Below, piece by piece: positions 1-4,950 of a DNA stretch of 6,109 nucleotides. The translations under genes and the position numbers were made by a program. The number at the start of each line of letters is the position of its first letter. The stretch's first letter is position 1. Under the pieces are notes generated by a model. It was not told the DNA's origin. It ran no database searches and saw only the letters and a program-made list of their open reading frames with translations. The stretch is from Clostridiales bacterium (GTDB lineage Bacteria > Bacillota > Clostridia > Monoglobales > Firm-18), in the NCBI GenBank assembly GCA_031255355.1, contig JAIRSR010000115.1:1-6109 (forward strand). The letters are read 5' to 3'.

Positions 1-2430
1 CTGACAGACGGAGAGAGTGCGCGGCGGCGGAAAGAGTACGGACGGAACAAGTTGGAGGAGGAGGAGCGCACACCGTTTTTTCGGCGGGTGCTTGACCAAA
101 TGCGGGATTTCATGGTGCTGACGCTGATCGCGGCGGCGGTGATTTCGTTCGGCGTATCGTATCTGCGCGGCGAAAAGGACTTCGCTGACCCGCTGATCAT
201 ATTGGCGATCGTCGCGGTAAACGCGGCGTTGGGCGTGGCGCAAGAGAGCAAAGCGGAAAAGGCGATTGACGCTTTGAAAAAACTTTCCGCGCCCCACGCG
301 CGGGTAAAGCGCGGCGGCAAGACGGTGATTACGGACTGTGAGGAAATTGTTCCCGGCGACGTTCTGGTGTTGGAAACCGGCGATTATATCCCCGCAGACG
401 CGCTGATTATCCGTTGTGCGGGGCTGAAAACGGAGGAATCCGCGCTCACGGGGGAATCCATGCCGCAGGAAAAGAGCGAAAACGCGGTCGCGCGGGACGC
501 GCATATCGGCGACCGCACAAATATGCTGTTCGCCTCGACGCTGGTGGTCGGCGGCCGCGCGGAGGCGGTCGTGGTGGAAACGGGGATGCGTACCGAAGTC
601 GGCAAAATCGCGAAACTGATTATCGCGGACAAGGGGTATCAAACGCCGCTCCAAGCGCGGCTCGCGGACACGGGGAAAATGCTCGGCACAGGTGCGCTTG
701 CGGTATGCGCGTTGATTTTCGTCATGGGCTTCGCGCGGAAACTGCCGCCCTTTGATATGTTCATGACGTCGGTTAGCCTTGCCGTCGCAGCGATTCCCGA
801 GGGACTGCCCGCGATCGTCACTATCGTTTTGGCGATCGGCGTACAGCGTATGTCGGGCAAACGCGCGATTATCCGCAAACTTCCCGCAGTGGAAACGCTC
901 GGGAGCGCGTCGGTCATCTGCTCTGACAAAACAGGCACGCTGACGCAAAATAAAATCAAGGTGGCGCAAATCACGTGCGACGATACCGGGCGGGCGTTGG
1001 CGCTTGCCGCGCTGTGCTGTAACGGTTCCGACCCCACGGAACGCGCGATTTTGGAAAAGGCGGGGCGGACGGCAAGCCTTGCCGGGCGGGTGCGGGAAAT
1101 TCCGTTCGATTCCAAGCGGAAACTGATGACGGTGATATATAAGCACAACGGCGGGTACAGGAGTATCACCAAGGGTGCGCCGGAAATCCTTTTGGAAAAA
1201 TGCGTACTTACGCCGGCGGAAAAGCGCAAAATCACCGAAAGTAATAATGATATGGCGGCGCGGGCATTGCGGGTGATCGGCGTGGCGTACCGCGACACGG
1301 AGCACCTCCCGGAACACCCGGAACAGCACTTGATTTTCGCCGGGCTTATCGGTTCTGCGGACCCGGTGCGTCCCGAGGCGAAGCCTGCCGTGAAAATGTG
1401 CAGGCGGGCGGGCATAAAAACGGTGATGATTACAGGCGACCACATCACAACGGCGCGGGCGGTGGCGGCGGAATTGGGCATACTGCGGGACGGCGACCGG
1501 GCGGTCACCGGTGCGGAACTCGCGCAAATACCGCAACGGCAGTTGGAGCGGGACATTTTCAAATACAGCGTATTCGCGCGGGTATCGCCGGAGGACAAAC
1601 TGCGGATTGTGAAAACCTTTCAAAGCAAGGGCGCGGTTGTGGCGATGACGGGCGACGGCGTAAACGACGCGCCCGCGCTGAAAGCGGCCGACATCGGCTG
1701 CGCTATGGGAATCAACGGTACGGAGGTGGCAAAGGGCGCGGCGGATATGGTGCTTGCCGACGACAATTTCTCTACCATTGTCGAGGCGGTGCGGCAGGGG
1801 CGCGGTATTTATGACAATATACGCAAATCCGCGCACTTTCTGCTGTCGTCTAATATCGGCGAGATTCTGACGATTTTCACCGCCATACTTTTCGGGTGGC
1901 AGCCGCCGCTGTTGGCGATACAACTTTTGTGGGTCAACCTCGTAACCGATTCGTTGCCCGCGATTGCCCTCGGCGTAGACGGCATAGAAGAGGATGTCAT
2001 GCTGTACAAACCAAAAAGCCCGAACAGCGGGCTGTTTTCGGGCGGACTTGGCTTCGCGATTCTGCTGGAGGGCTGTGTGATTGGTATGTCGTCCCTCCTC
2101 GCGTACAATATCGGATTGCTTTACTTCGGTCTGACAACCGCGCGTACAATGGCATTCGCCGTTTTGAGCATTTCTCAACTGATTCACGCCTTTGACGTGC
2201 GGAGCGAGAAGTACGTTTTCAAATCGAACGCGGCGTGCAATCCGTACCTGATACCCGCGTTTGTACTGTGCTGTATCCTGCAAGTGGGCGTAATCGCGGT
2301 ACCGCCGATCGCCGCCGTGTTTAAGGTCGTGCCGCTGTCCCCCGCGCAGTGGGTTACCGTCGCGGCGTTGAGCGTCATTCCGCTTGCCGTATCAGAGGTG
2401 GAAAAGCGCGTACATATAGAGCCTGTCTAA
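1..2430 (+). CDS. Calcium-transporting P-type ATPase (P2A-like), 5' end outside the window
   Basis: Membrane pump predicted to export Ca2+ (or a related divalent cation) from the cytoplasm at the cost of ATP. The frame is open from base 1, and the residues before the TTG at 52 (LTDGESARRRKEYGRNKLEE) are the usual cation-ATPase N-terminal motif, so the true start lies upstream. Numbering from codon 52: actuator TGES at 133-136, M4 PEGLP at 249-253, phosphorylation motif DKTGTLT at 292-298 (Asp292), GSDPTE at 325-330, KGAPE at 374-378, TGD at 461-463, hinge GDGVND at 534-539. About ten membrane segments are visible, four before and six after the catalytic loop. SERCA-type Ca2+ ligands are present in M4 (Glu250), M5 (Asn601, Glu604) and M6 (Asn629, Thr632, Asp633). 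The M8 position matching SERCA Glu908 appears to be Gln709. The nucleotide-binding domain is short, with little between DKTGT and the DPTE motif. The C-terminus is complete. Ca2+ specificity is inferred from motifs; Mn2+ transport cannot be excluded. Confidence 0.93.
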   Translation: MTDGESARRRKEYGRNKLEEEERTPFFRRVLDQMRDFMVLTLIAAAVISFGVSYLRGEKDFADPLIILAIVAVNAALGVAQESKAEKAIDALKKLSAPHARVKRGGKTVITDCEEIVPGDVLVLETGDYIPADALIIRCAGLKTEESALTGESMPQEKSENAVARDAHIGDRTNMLFASTLVVGGRAEAVVVETGMRTEVGKIAKLIIADKGYQTPLQARLADTGKMLGTGALAVCALIFVMGFARKLPPFDMFMTSVSLAVAAIPEGLPAIVTIVLAIGVQRMSGKRAIIRKLPAVETLGSASVICSDKTGTLTQNKIKVAQITCDDTGRALALAALCCNGSDPTERAILEKAGRTASLAGRVREIPFDSKRKLMTVIYKHNGGYRSITKGAPEILLEKCVLTPAEKRKITESNNDMAARALRVIGVAYRDTEHLPEHPEQHLIFAGLIGSADPVRPEAKPAVKMCRRAGIKTVMITGDHITTARAVAAELGILRDGDRAVTGAELAQIPQRQLERDIFKYSVFARVSPEDKLRIVKTFQSKGAVVAMTGDGVNDAPALKAADIGCAMGINGTEVAKGAADMVLADDNFSTIVEAVRQGRGIYDNIRKSAHFLLSSNIGEILTIFTAILFGWQPPLLAIQLLWVNLVTDSLPAIALGVDGIEEDVMLYKPKSPNSGLFSGGLGFAILLEGCVIGMSSLLAYNIGLLYFGLTTARTMAFAVLSISQLIHAFDVRSEKYVFKSNAACNPYLIPAFVLCCILQVGVIAVPPIAAVFKVVPLSPAQWVTVAALSVIPLAVSEVEKRVHIEPV

Positions 2431-2431
2431 A
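2418..2431 (+). repeat. Short direct repeat, copy 1 (AGAGCCTGYCTAAA)
   Basis: AGAGCCTGTCTAAA covers the last codons and the stop of the ATPase gene. A 13/14 match occurs at 3275-3288 in the same orientation. Looser similarity continues for about ten more bases in both copies (CTCCCGCGC here, CCTCCGCGCC there). The two copies bracket the NYN gene. The origin is unknown, and chance is possible at this length. Confidence 0.4.
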
Positions 2432-2433
2432 AT

Positions 2434-2494
2434 CTCCCGCGCGGCGAAAGTCCGGCGTGCGGTTAAGGCGTATTTGAAAAAGCGCGGGGGGGAG
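2434..2494 (-). terminator. Weak candidate terminator for the minus-strand HAD-NYN operon
   Basis: CTCCCGCGC at 2434-2442 can pair with the GCGCGGG...GAG tract at 2482-2494, giving a 7-bp perfect GC core plus three pairs beyond a bulge of extra Gs. The loop is long, about 40 nt. Read on the minus strand, the stem is followed by a short ATTTTAG. The position, between convergent genes and just past the NYN stop codon, is right for a terminator. The long loop and short U-run make it weak, and no U-run follows on the plus strand. Confidence 0.3.
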
Positions 2495-2507
2495 TTGAGA
2501 AAGCGTC

Positions 2508-3254
2508 CTACTTCCCCTTGCCCTTTTTCTCACGGATATAAATCAACTTGGTGTTGCCTTTGCCGGACGGCCGTTCGTCGATGTCGAACGCGCCTATATC
2601 TTTAATCAGCGTGGTTAATTTGGAGTATCCGTAGTTTCTGGAGTCGAAGTCAGATTGTTTTTTCATCACCTGCGTCCCGACTTCGCCCAAATACACCCAT
2701 TCGTCGTTGTCCTGCGTTAGGTCGTCGATTGCCGTCGATATGATGCGGATGAGTTTGGTTTTTTGTTTGTCGGGCAGTTTCTTTTCCGTTTCGGCTTCTT
2801 TTTTACCCGCGTCGGATTTTAGAATTTCAAAGTAAACAAATTTGTCACACGCCACGATAAATGGATTCGGCGTTTTCTTTTCGCCGATTCCGATCACCCG
2901 CTTCCCCGCCTCCCGCAGACGCACCGCCAGCCGCGTGAAATCGCTGTCGCTCGAAACAATGCAAAAGCCGTCTATGTTCAGTGAGTACAGTATGTCCATC
3001 GCGTCGATAATCATTGCGGAATCAGAGGAATTTTTTCCCGTGGTGTAACTGTACTGCTGTATCGGCGTAATCGCGTTTTCCAACAGCACCGACTTCCACC
3101 CGGACAGCGCGGGGTTCGTCCAATCGCCGTAAATTCTCTTTAAGGTAATCGTACCGTACCGCGCGAGTTCCTCCATCATGCCCTTAACGTTGCCGTAGGG
3201 CACGTTTTCCGCGTCGATTAAAACCGCGAGTTCCAAATTGTTCAGTTTGTCCAT
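2508..3254 (-). CDS. NYN-domain putative ribonuclease with C-terminal OST-HTH/LOTUS-like domain
   Basis: A 248-residue protein. Residues ~8-145 are a NYN (PIN-like, LabA-type) domain. Its conserved acidic positions are visible: Asp14 in VLIDAEN, Asp78 and Asp84 in NSSDSAMIIDAMD, and Asp103/Asp105 in SSDSDF. In this fold such residues bind Mg2+/Mn2+ for RNA cleavage. A charged linker (~146-167) leads to residues ~168-242, which look like an OST-HTH/LOTUS RNA-binding domain (LIRIISTAIDD...WVYLGEVGTQV...YGYSKLTTLI...F). The tail is basic (KKGKGK). The ATG is preceded by AAGGGGGA (minus strand, 3263-3270) with an 8-nt gap. It lies 29 bp downstream of the HAD gene, so the two are probably co-transcribed. 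Cytoplasmic: no signal peptide or membrane segment is seen. Nuclease activity is inferred from the family, and the RNA target is unknown. Confidence 0.85.
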   Translation of the reverse strand: MDKLNNLELAVLIDAENVPYGNVKGMMEELARYGTITLKRIYGDWTNPALSGWKSVLLENAITPIQQYSYTTGKNSSDSAMIIDAMDILYSLNIDGFCIVSSDSDFTRLAVRLREAGKRVIGIGEKKTPNPFIVACDKFVYFEILKSDAGKKEAETEKKLPDKQKTKLIRIISTAIDDLTQDNDEWVYLGEVGTQVMKKQSDFDSRNYGYSKLTTLIKDIGAFDIDERPSGKGNTKLIYIREKKGKGK

Positions 3255-3274
3255 AAACCGTTTCCCCCTTTTTT

Positions 3275-3288
3275 AGAGCCTGCCTAAA
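3275..3288 (+). repeat. Short direct repeat, copy 2 (AGAGCCTGYCTAAA)
   Basis: AGAGCCTGCCTAAA matches 2418-2431 at 13 of 14 positions. It overlaps the stop codon of the HAD gene (TAG on the minus strand, 3284-3286) and the 29-bp gap before the NYN gene. Together with copy 1 it brackets the NYN gene. Confidence 0.4.
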
Positions 3289-4075
3289 CCTCCGCGCCGT
3301 ACCCCGGTACAACATCTCCTACGCAAGACAGCACCAAGCGCGGGCGGTAGGGATACCGCTTCATGCTATCGCGCGTGGTCACGCCGGAAAGCACAAGGAC
3401 GGAATCCAAGCCGCTCTCGATCCCCGCGATGATGTCGGTATCCATTCTGTCGCCGACCATTGCCGCTTCCTCGGAGTGTACCCCCAGCATTTGCAGCCCG
3501 GTGCGCATCATCAGAGGATTCGGCTTGCCCACATAGTAGGCGGTTTTGCCCGTTACCGCCTCTATCGGCGTAACCAGGGCGCGGCAGGCGGGAATCATGC
3601 CTGTTTCCGACGGTCCGGTCAGGTCAGTGTTGGTGCCGATTAACTTCGCGCCGTTTAATACGTAGGTCATCGCCCGCTGAATACTGTCAAAATTATAATT
3701 TTTAGTTTCCCCGACAATGACATAGTCGGGATCGATTTCGTTTATGGTAATGCCCTCGTCGTGCAGCGCGTTGAACAGCCCCGGATCGCCGATTACATAG
3801 GCGCTGCACCCCGGGCTTTGCCGGCTGAGGAATTTCGCCGTCGCTAAGGCACTGGTGTAAAAATGCCCCTCGTCCACGTCCAACCCCATGCGCCAAAGTT
3901 TTTGCCGCAACTCTTTCGGCGTCTTGCCGCTGGCGTTGGTGAGGAATAAAAATTTTTTGCCCTCCCTGTAAATCCAACCGACAAACTCCCGCACCCCCGG
4001 TAACAGCGTATCTCCGTGATAAATTACGCCGTCCATGTCGCATATGAACCCCTTTTTCGCCCTGAGTAACTCCAT
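3284..4075 (-). CDS. HAD-superfamily (class IIA, NagD-like) sugar-phosphate phosphatase
   Basis: A 263-residue cytoplasmic hydrolase, a normal length for the NagD/HAD-IIA family, which dephosphorylates small phosphoesters such as nucleotides and sugar phosphates. All four HAD motifs are visible. Motif I is CDMDGVIYHG, with nucleophile Asp13 and acid/base Asp15. Motif II is FLTNASG (Thr46, Asn47). The motif III lysine is in VGKPNP (Lys184). Motif IV is VGDRMDTDI (Asp209, Asp214). The C2-type cap lies between motifs II and III. The ATG at 4073-4075 is chosen because AAGAAGGGG stands just upstream and the family fold starts directly after it. The in-frame TTG 36 codons further up (4181-4183) lies inside the -35 box and cannot be used by the predicted transcript. 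It is the first gene of a probable operon with the NYN gene. The physiological substrate cannot be told from sequence. Confidence 0.9.
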   Translation of the reverse strand: MELLRAKKGFICDMDGVIYHGDTLLPGVREFVGWIYREGKKFLFLTNASGKTPKELRQKLWRMGLDVDEGHFYTSALATAKFLSRQSPGCSAYVIGDPGLFNALHDEGITINEIDPDYVIVGETKNYNFDSIQRAMTYVLNGAKLIGTNTDLTGPSETGMIPACRALVTPIEAVTGKTAYYVGKPNPLMMRTGLQMLGVHSEEAAMVGDRMDTDIIAGIESGLDSVLVLSGVTTRDSMKRYPYRPRLVLSCVGDVVPGYGAEV

Positions 4076-4154
4076 GCGTTCCCCTTCTTTTCTCAATGAA
4101 TTGACCCGACATGCCGCCGCGCCGCGCATACGATAGCCGCTTATGCTACCATTG

Positions 4155-4183
4155 AGTATATCACAAAACCGCAGAGGTTTCAA
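4155..4183 (-). promoter_or_regulatory. Sigma-A promoter for the HAD-NYN operon
   Basis: On the minus strand, -35 TTGAAA (4178-4183), a 17-bp spacer, and -10 TATACT (4155-4160) with an extended -10 TG one base upstream. Transcription should start near 4148, giving a leader of about 70 nt before the HAD ATG. The same TGATATACT extended -10 occurs in the riboswitch promoter. Confidence 0.8.
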
Positions 4184-4194
4184 TAGCGGAACAG

Positions 4195-4223
4195 AAATAA
4201 ACCTCCGCCGATTTAGGCGGGGG
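4195..4223 (-). terminator. Intrinsic terminator of the minus-strand mini transcription unit
   Basis: Minus strand: an 8-bp stem (4216-4223 with 4202-4209, one G-U pair), a 6-nt loop, and then TTTATTTCTGT. It ends the small unit that starts near 4338 and stands just upstream of the HAD promoter, insulating the two. On the plus strand there is no proper U-run after the stem. Confidence 0.65.
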
Positions 4224-4231
4224 AAAGTTTG

Positions 4232-4284
4232 TCAAGCGTGAAGTAATAAAAGAATTACTCTTAAGTTATGTAATCAGCATCCAT
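4232..4284 (-). pseudogene. Tiny peptide gene, apparently frameshifted (small hydrophobic peptide)
   Basis: The ATG at 4282-4284 follows a near-perfect Shine-Dalgarno site (AAAGGAGGTGG, 4289-4299). As written, the frame encodes only MDADYIT and stops at TAA (4261-4263). Adding one T at the ACTTAAG site (about 4262-4264) would extend it to MDADYITLRVILLLLHA, ending at TGA 4232-4234: a short hydrophobic peptide that ends just before the terminator. This suggests a decayed or mis-sequenced small membrane peptide, such as a type I toxin-like or holin-like product. That identity is inference and no family is firmly recognised. Alternatives are an intact 7-residue leader peptide, or a non-coding small RNA with a chance ATG. 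Confidence 0.4.
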
Positions 4285-4288
4285 AACA

Positions 4289-4308
4289 CCACCTCCTTTC
4301 GGAGTTGG
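4289..4308 (-). promoter_or_regulatory. Shine-Dalgarno-sequestering hairpin with GAAA tetraloop
   Basis: On the minus strand CCAACTCC-GAAA-GGAGGTGG folds into an 8-position stem (seven pairs, one A-G mismatch) capped by a GNRA tetraloop. The 3' arm is the ribosome binding site of the tiny ORF at 4284. The fold would hide that site until it is opened, as in mRNAs whose translation is tightly held off. Confidence 0.55.
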
Positions 4309-4344
4309 CTGACCGTCCCACAATACCTATCATCTACTTGCTGC

Positions 4345-4373
4345 ATTATACATAATATTATTGGGTTCGCCAA
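4345..4373 (-). promoter_or_regulatory. Promoter of the minus-strand mini transcription unit
   Basis: Minus strand: -35 TTGGCG (4368-4373, four of six consensus bases), a 17-bp spacer, and consensus -10 TATAAT (4345-4350). The predicted start is near 4338. The transcript to the terminator at 4195-4223 would be about 140 nt with a leader of about 55 nt. Confidence 0.6.
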
Positions 4374-4413
4374 GACGTTTTATGAAAAAGCGTCTTATTT
4401 TTTGCTGTTTTTT
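4372..4413 (+). terminator. Plus-strand intrinsic terminator with no assigned gene
   Basis: AAGACG (4372-4377) pairs with CGTCTT (4391-4396). Four further inner pairs (TTTT with AAAG, one G-U) make a 10-bp stem with loop ATGAA. It is followed by ATTTTTTGCTGTTTTTT on the plus strand. On the minus strand no U-run follows, so it acts on plus-strand transcripts. No plus-strand gene ends here. It may end an antisense RNA across 4190-4370 or block read-through toward the riboswitch promoter. No convincing plus-strand promoter was found in that interval. Confidence 0.6.
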
Positions 4414-4518
4414 ACCATAATCAAAAGGCAATCCTACAGACAAAACCAAACTTTTTCGATTCGGGTGTGTTTGAAAAATAATCATATGTAATTTTGCGTG
4501 AAAAATTTCAAAAAAAGA
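4414..4518. other. AT-rich spacer upstream of the riboswitch promoter
   Basis: No gene or stable structure is seen here. The last ~20 bases (GTGAAAAATTTCA then an A-run, about 4498-4516) are A/T tracts just upstream of the -35 box. They could act as an UP element, and TGAAA-AA-TTTCA is a short inverted repeat. Neither role is demonstrated. Confidence 0.35.
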
Positions 4519-4547
4519 TTGACTTTCAAATAAAATATTGATATACT
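4519..4547 (+). promoter_or_regulatory. Sigma-A promoter driving the cobalamin-riboswitch operon
   Basis: -35 TTGACT (4519-4524), a 17-bp spacer, and -10 TATACT (4542-4547) preceded by an extended -10 TG (4539-4540). Transcription should begin near 4554, just before the riboswitch, giving a leader of about 390 nt ahead of the methyltransferase gene. Confidence 0.82.
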
Positions 4548-4565
4548 TACCTAAAAATCAAATGA

Positions 4566-4712
4566 AACAGACCTGTTCGGCAGCGTAAGCGCGGGCAGGT
4601 CGGGCAAAAGTAACGGAATCACGTGAAAAGCGTGAGCGGTGCGGCCACTGTAAGCGGAGCCTTTTCCCGGAGGCGGCAAAAGGCGTTGACGCAAGCCAGG
4701 AGACGACTTTTG
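4566..4712 (+). promoter_or_regulatory. Cobalamin (B12) riboswitch
   Basis: Leader RNA that binds a cobalamin and lowers expression of the downstream operon. The signature parts are in the right order. A 5' hairpin forms from GACCTG (4570-4575) with CAGGTC (4596-4601). The GGAATCACGTGAAAAGCGTG core helix region spans ~4615-4634. The conserved GCCACTGTAAG occupies 4644-4654. The B12 box CAAGCCAGGAGACG occupies 4692-4705. A 7-bp closing stem, CAAAAGT (4605-4611) with ACTTTTG (4706-4712), brackets the core. The segment between the CCACTG loop and the B12 box is short, so this is a compact version. Whether it prefers adenosyl-, methyl- or hydroxocobalamin cannot be judged by eye. The exact boundaries are approximate. 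Confidence 0.9.
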
Positions 4713-4732
4713 TTGTTATGCTTCCGTGCAGA

Positions 4733-4782
4733 GCGAACAAATCCGCGTTCACGATTGCATTGGCGCGGACTTTTTTGTTTGC
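4733..4782 (+). terminator. Riboswitch expression-platform terminator
   Basis: TCCGCG (4742-4747) pairs with CGCGGA (4764-4769) across a 16-nt loop, followed by CTTTTTTGTTT. Flanking GCGAACAAA (4733-4741) can extend the stem by pairing with TTTGTTTGC (4774-4782). AACAAA (4736-4741) can instead pair with TTTGTT (4709-4714), which overlaps the riboswitch closing stem. This gives the expected choice: cobalamin-bound closing stem leads to termination, and the unbound form can build an antiterminator. The switching logic is inferred. Confidence 0.7.
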
Positions 4783-4839
4783 GCCGCAGATTCCCCGGCA
4801 AGCGAAACGGAGAAAAAAACGGGAATTATAAAAGATAAT

Positions 4840-4926
4840 AACAGACCTGTCCGCTAACCTTGCGTGAACGCTTTCGCCGCCGCGCGAGGGTTCTCGAACA
4901 GGTCTAACATGAAAAATCATGTTAGA
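4840..4926 (+). promoter_or_regulatory. Second structured leader segment with alternative hairpins before the ribosome binding site
   Basis: AGACCTGT (4843-4850) pairs perfectly with ACAGGTCT (4898-4905). Inside it, AACCTTGCG and CGCGAGGGTT (4856-4892) form a further bulged stem. Immediately after, TCTAACATGA (4903-4912) and TCATGTTAGA (4917-4926) make a perfect 10-bp hairpin with an AAAA loop, ending 6 nt before the ribosome binding site. The two folds share 4903-4905 and partly compete. AACAGACCTGTCCG (4840-4853) repeats the riboswitch 5' strand (4566-4579) at 13 of 14 positions. No U-run follows, so control of translation or RNA stability is more likely than termination. Confidence 0.5.
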
Positions 4927-4950
4927 AATAGGGGAGGAATATCAAAATGA
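4909..4950 (+). CDS. Possible 13-codon upstream ORF overlapping the methyltransferase start
   Basis: ATG at 4909 opens MKNHVRNRGGISK and stops at TGA 4948-4950, overlapping the downstream ATG as ATGA. Such an overlap permits translational coupling. Its own ribosome binding site is poor (only CAGG, 6 nt upstream) and its start codon is buried in the 4903-4926 hairpin, so it may simply be chance. Confidence 0.2.
   Translation: MKNHVRNRGGISK

Noticed and set aside
52..54. TTG as the start codon of the P-type ATPase
   Set aside because: The frame is open back to base 1, the upstream residues match the family N-terminus, and no ribosome binding site precedes the TTG. The gene is truncated by the window edge.
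639..1598. 319-codon minus-strand open frame inside the ATPase
   Set aside because: It is antisense to conserved ATPase motifs in GC-rich DNA, with no recognisable domain; a shadow of the real gene.
4076..4183. N-terminal extension of the HAD protein starting at TTG 4183
   Set aside because: The TTG lies in the -35 box of the gene's own promoter and the extension shows no family similarity. The ATG at 4075 has a good ribosome binding site.
4242..4260. AGTAAT/ATTACT inverted repeat as an operator or terminator
   Set aside because: Only six AT-rich pairs with no U-run or second copy; it falls within the tiny peptide ORF and is easily due to chance.
4558..4920. Open frames of 60-120 codons on both strands across the leader
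   Set aside because: They overlie the cobalamin riboswitch and its terminator and show no protein family features.
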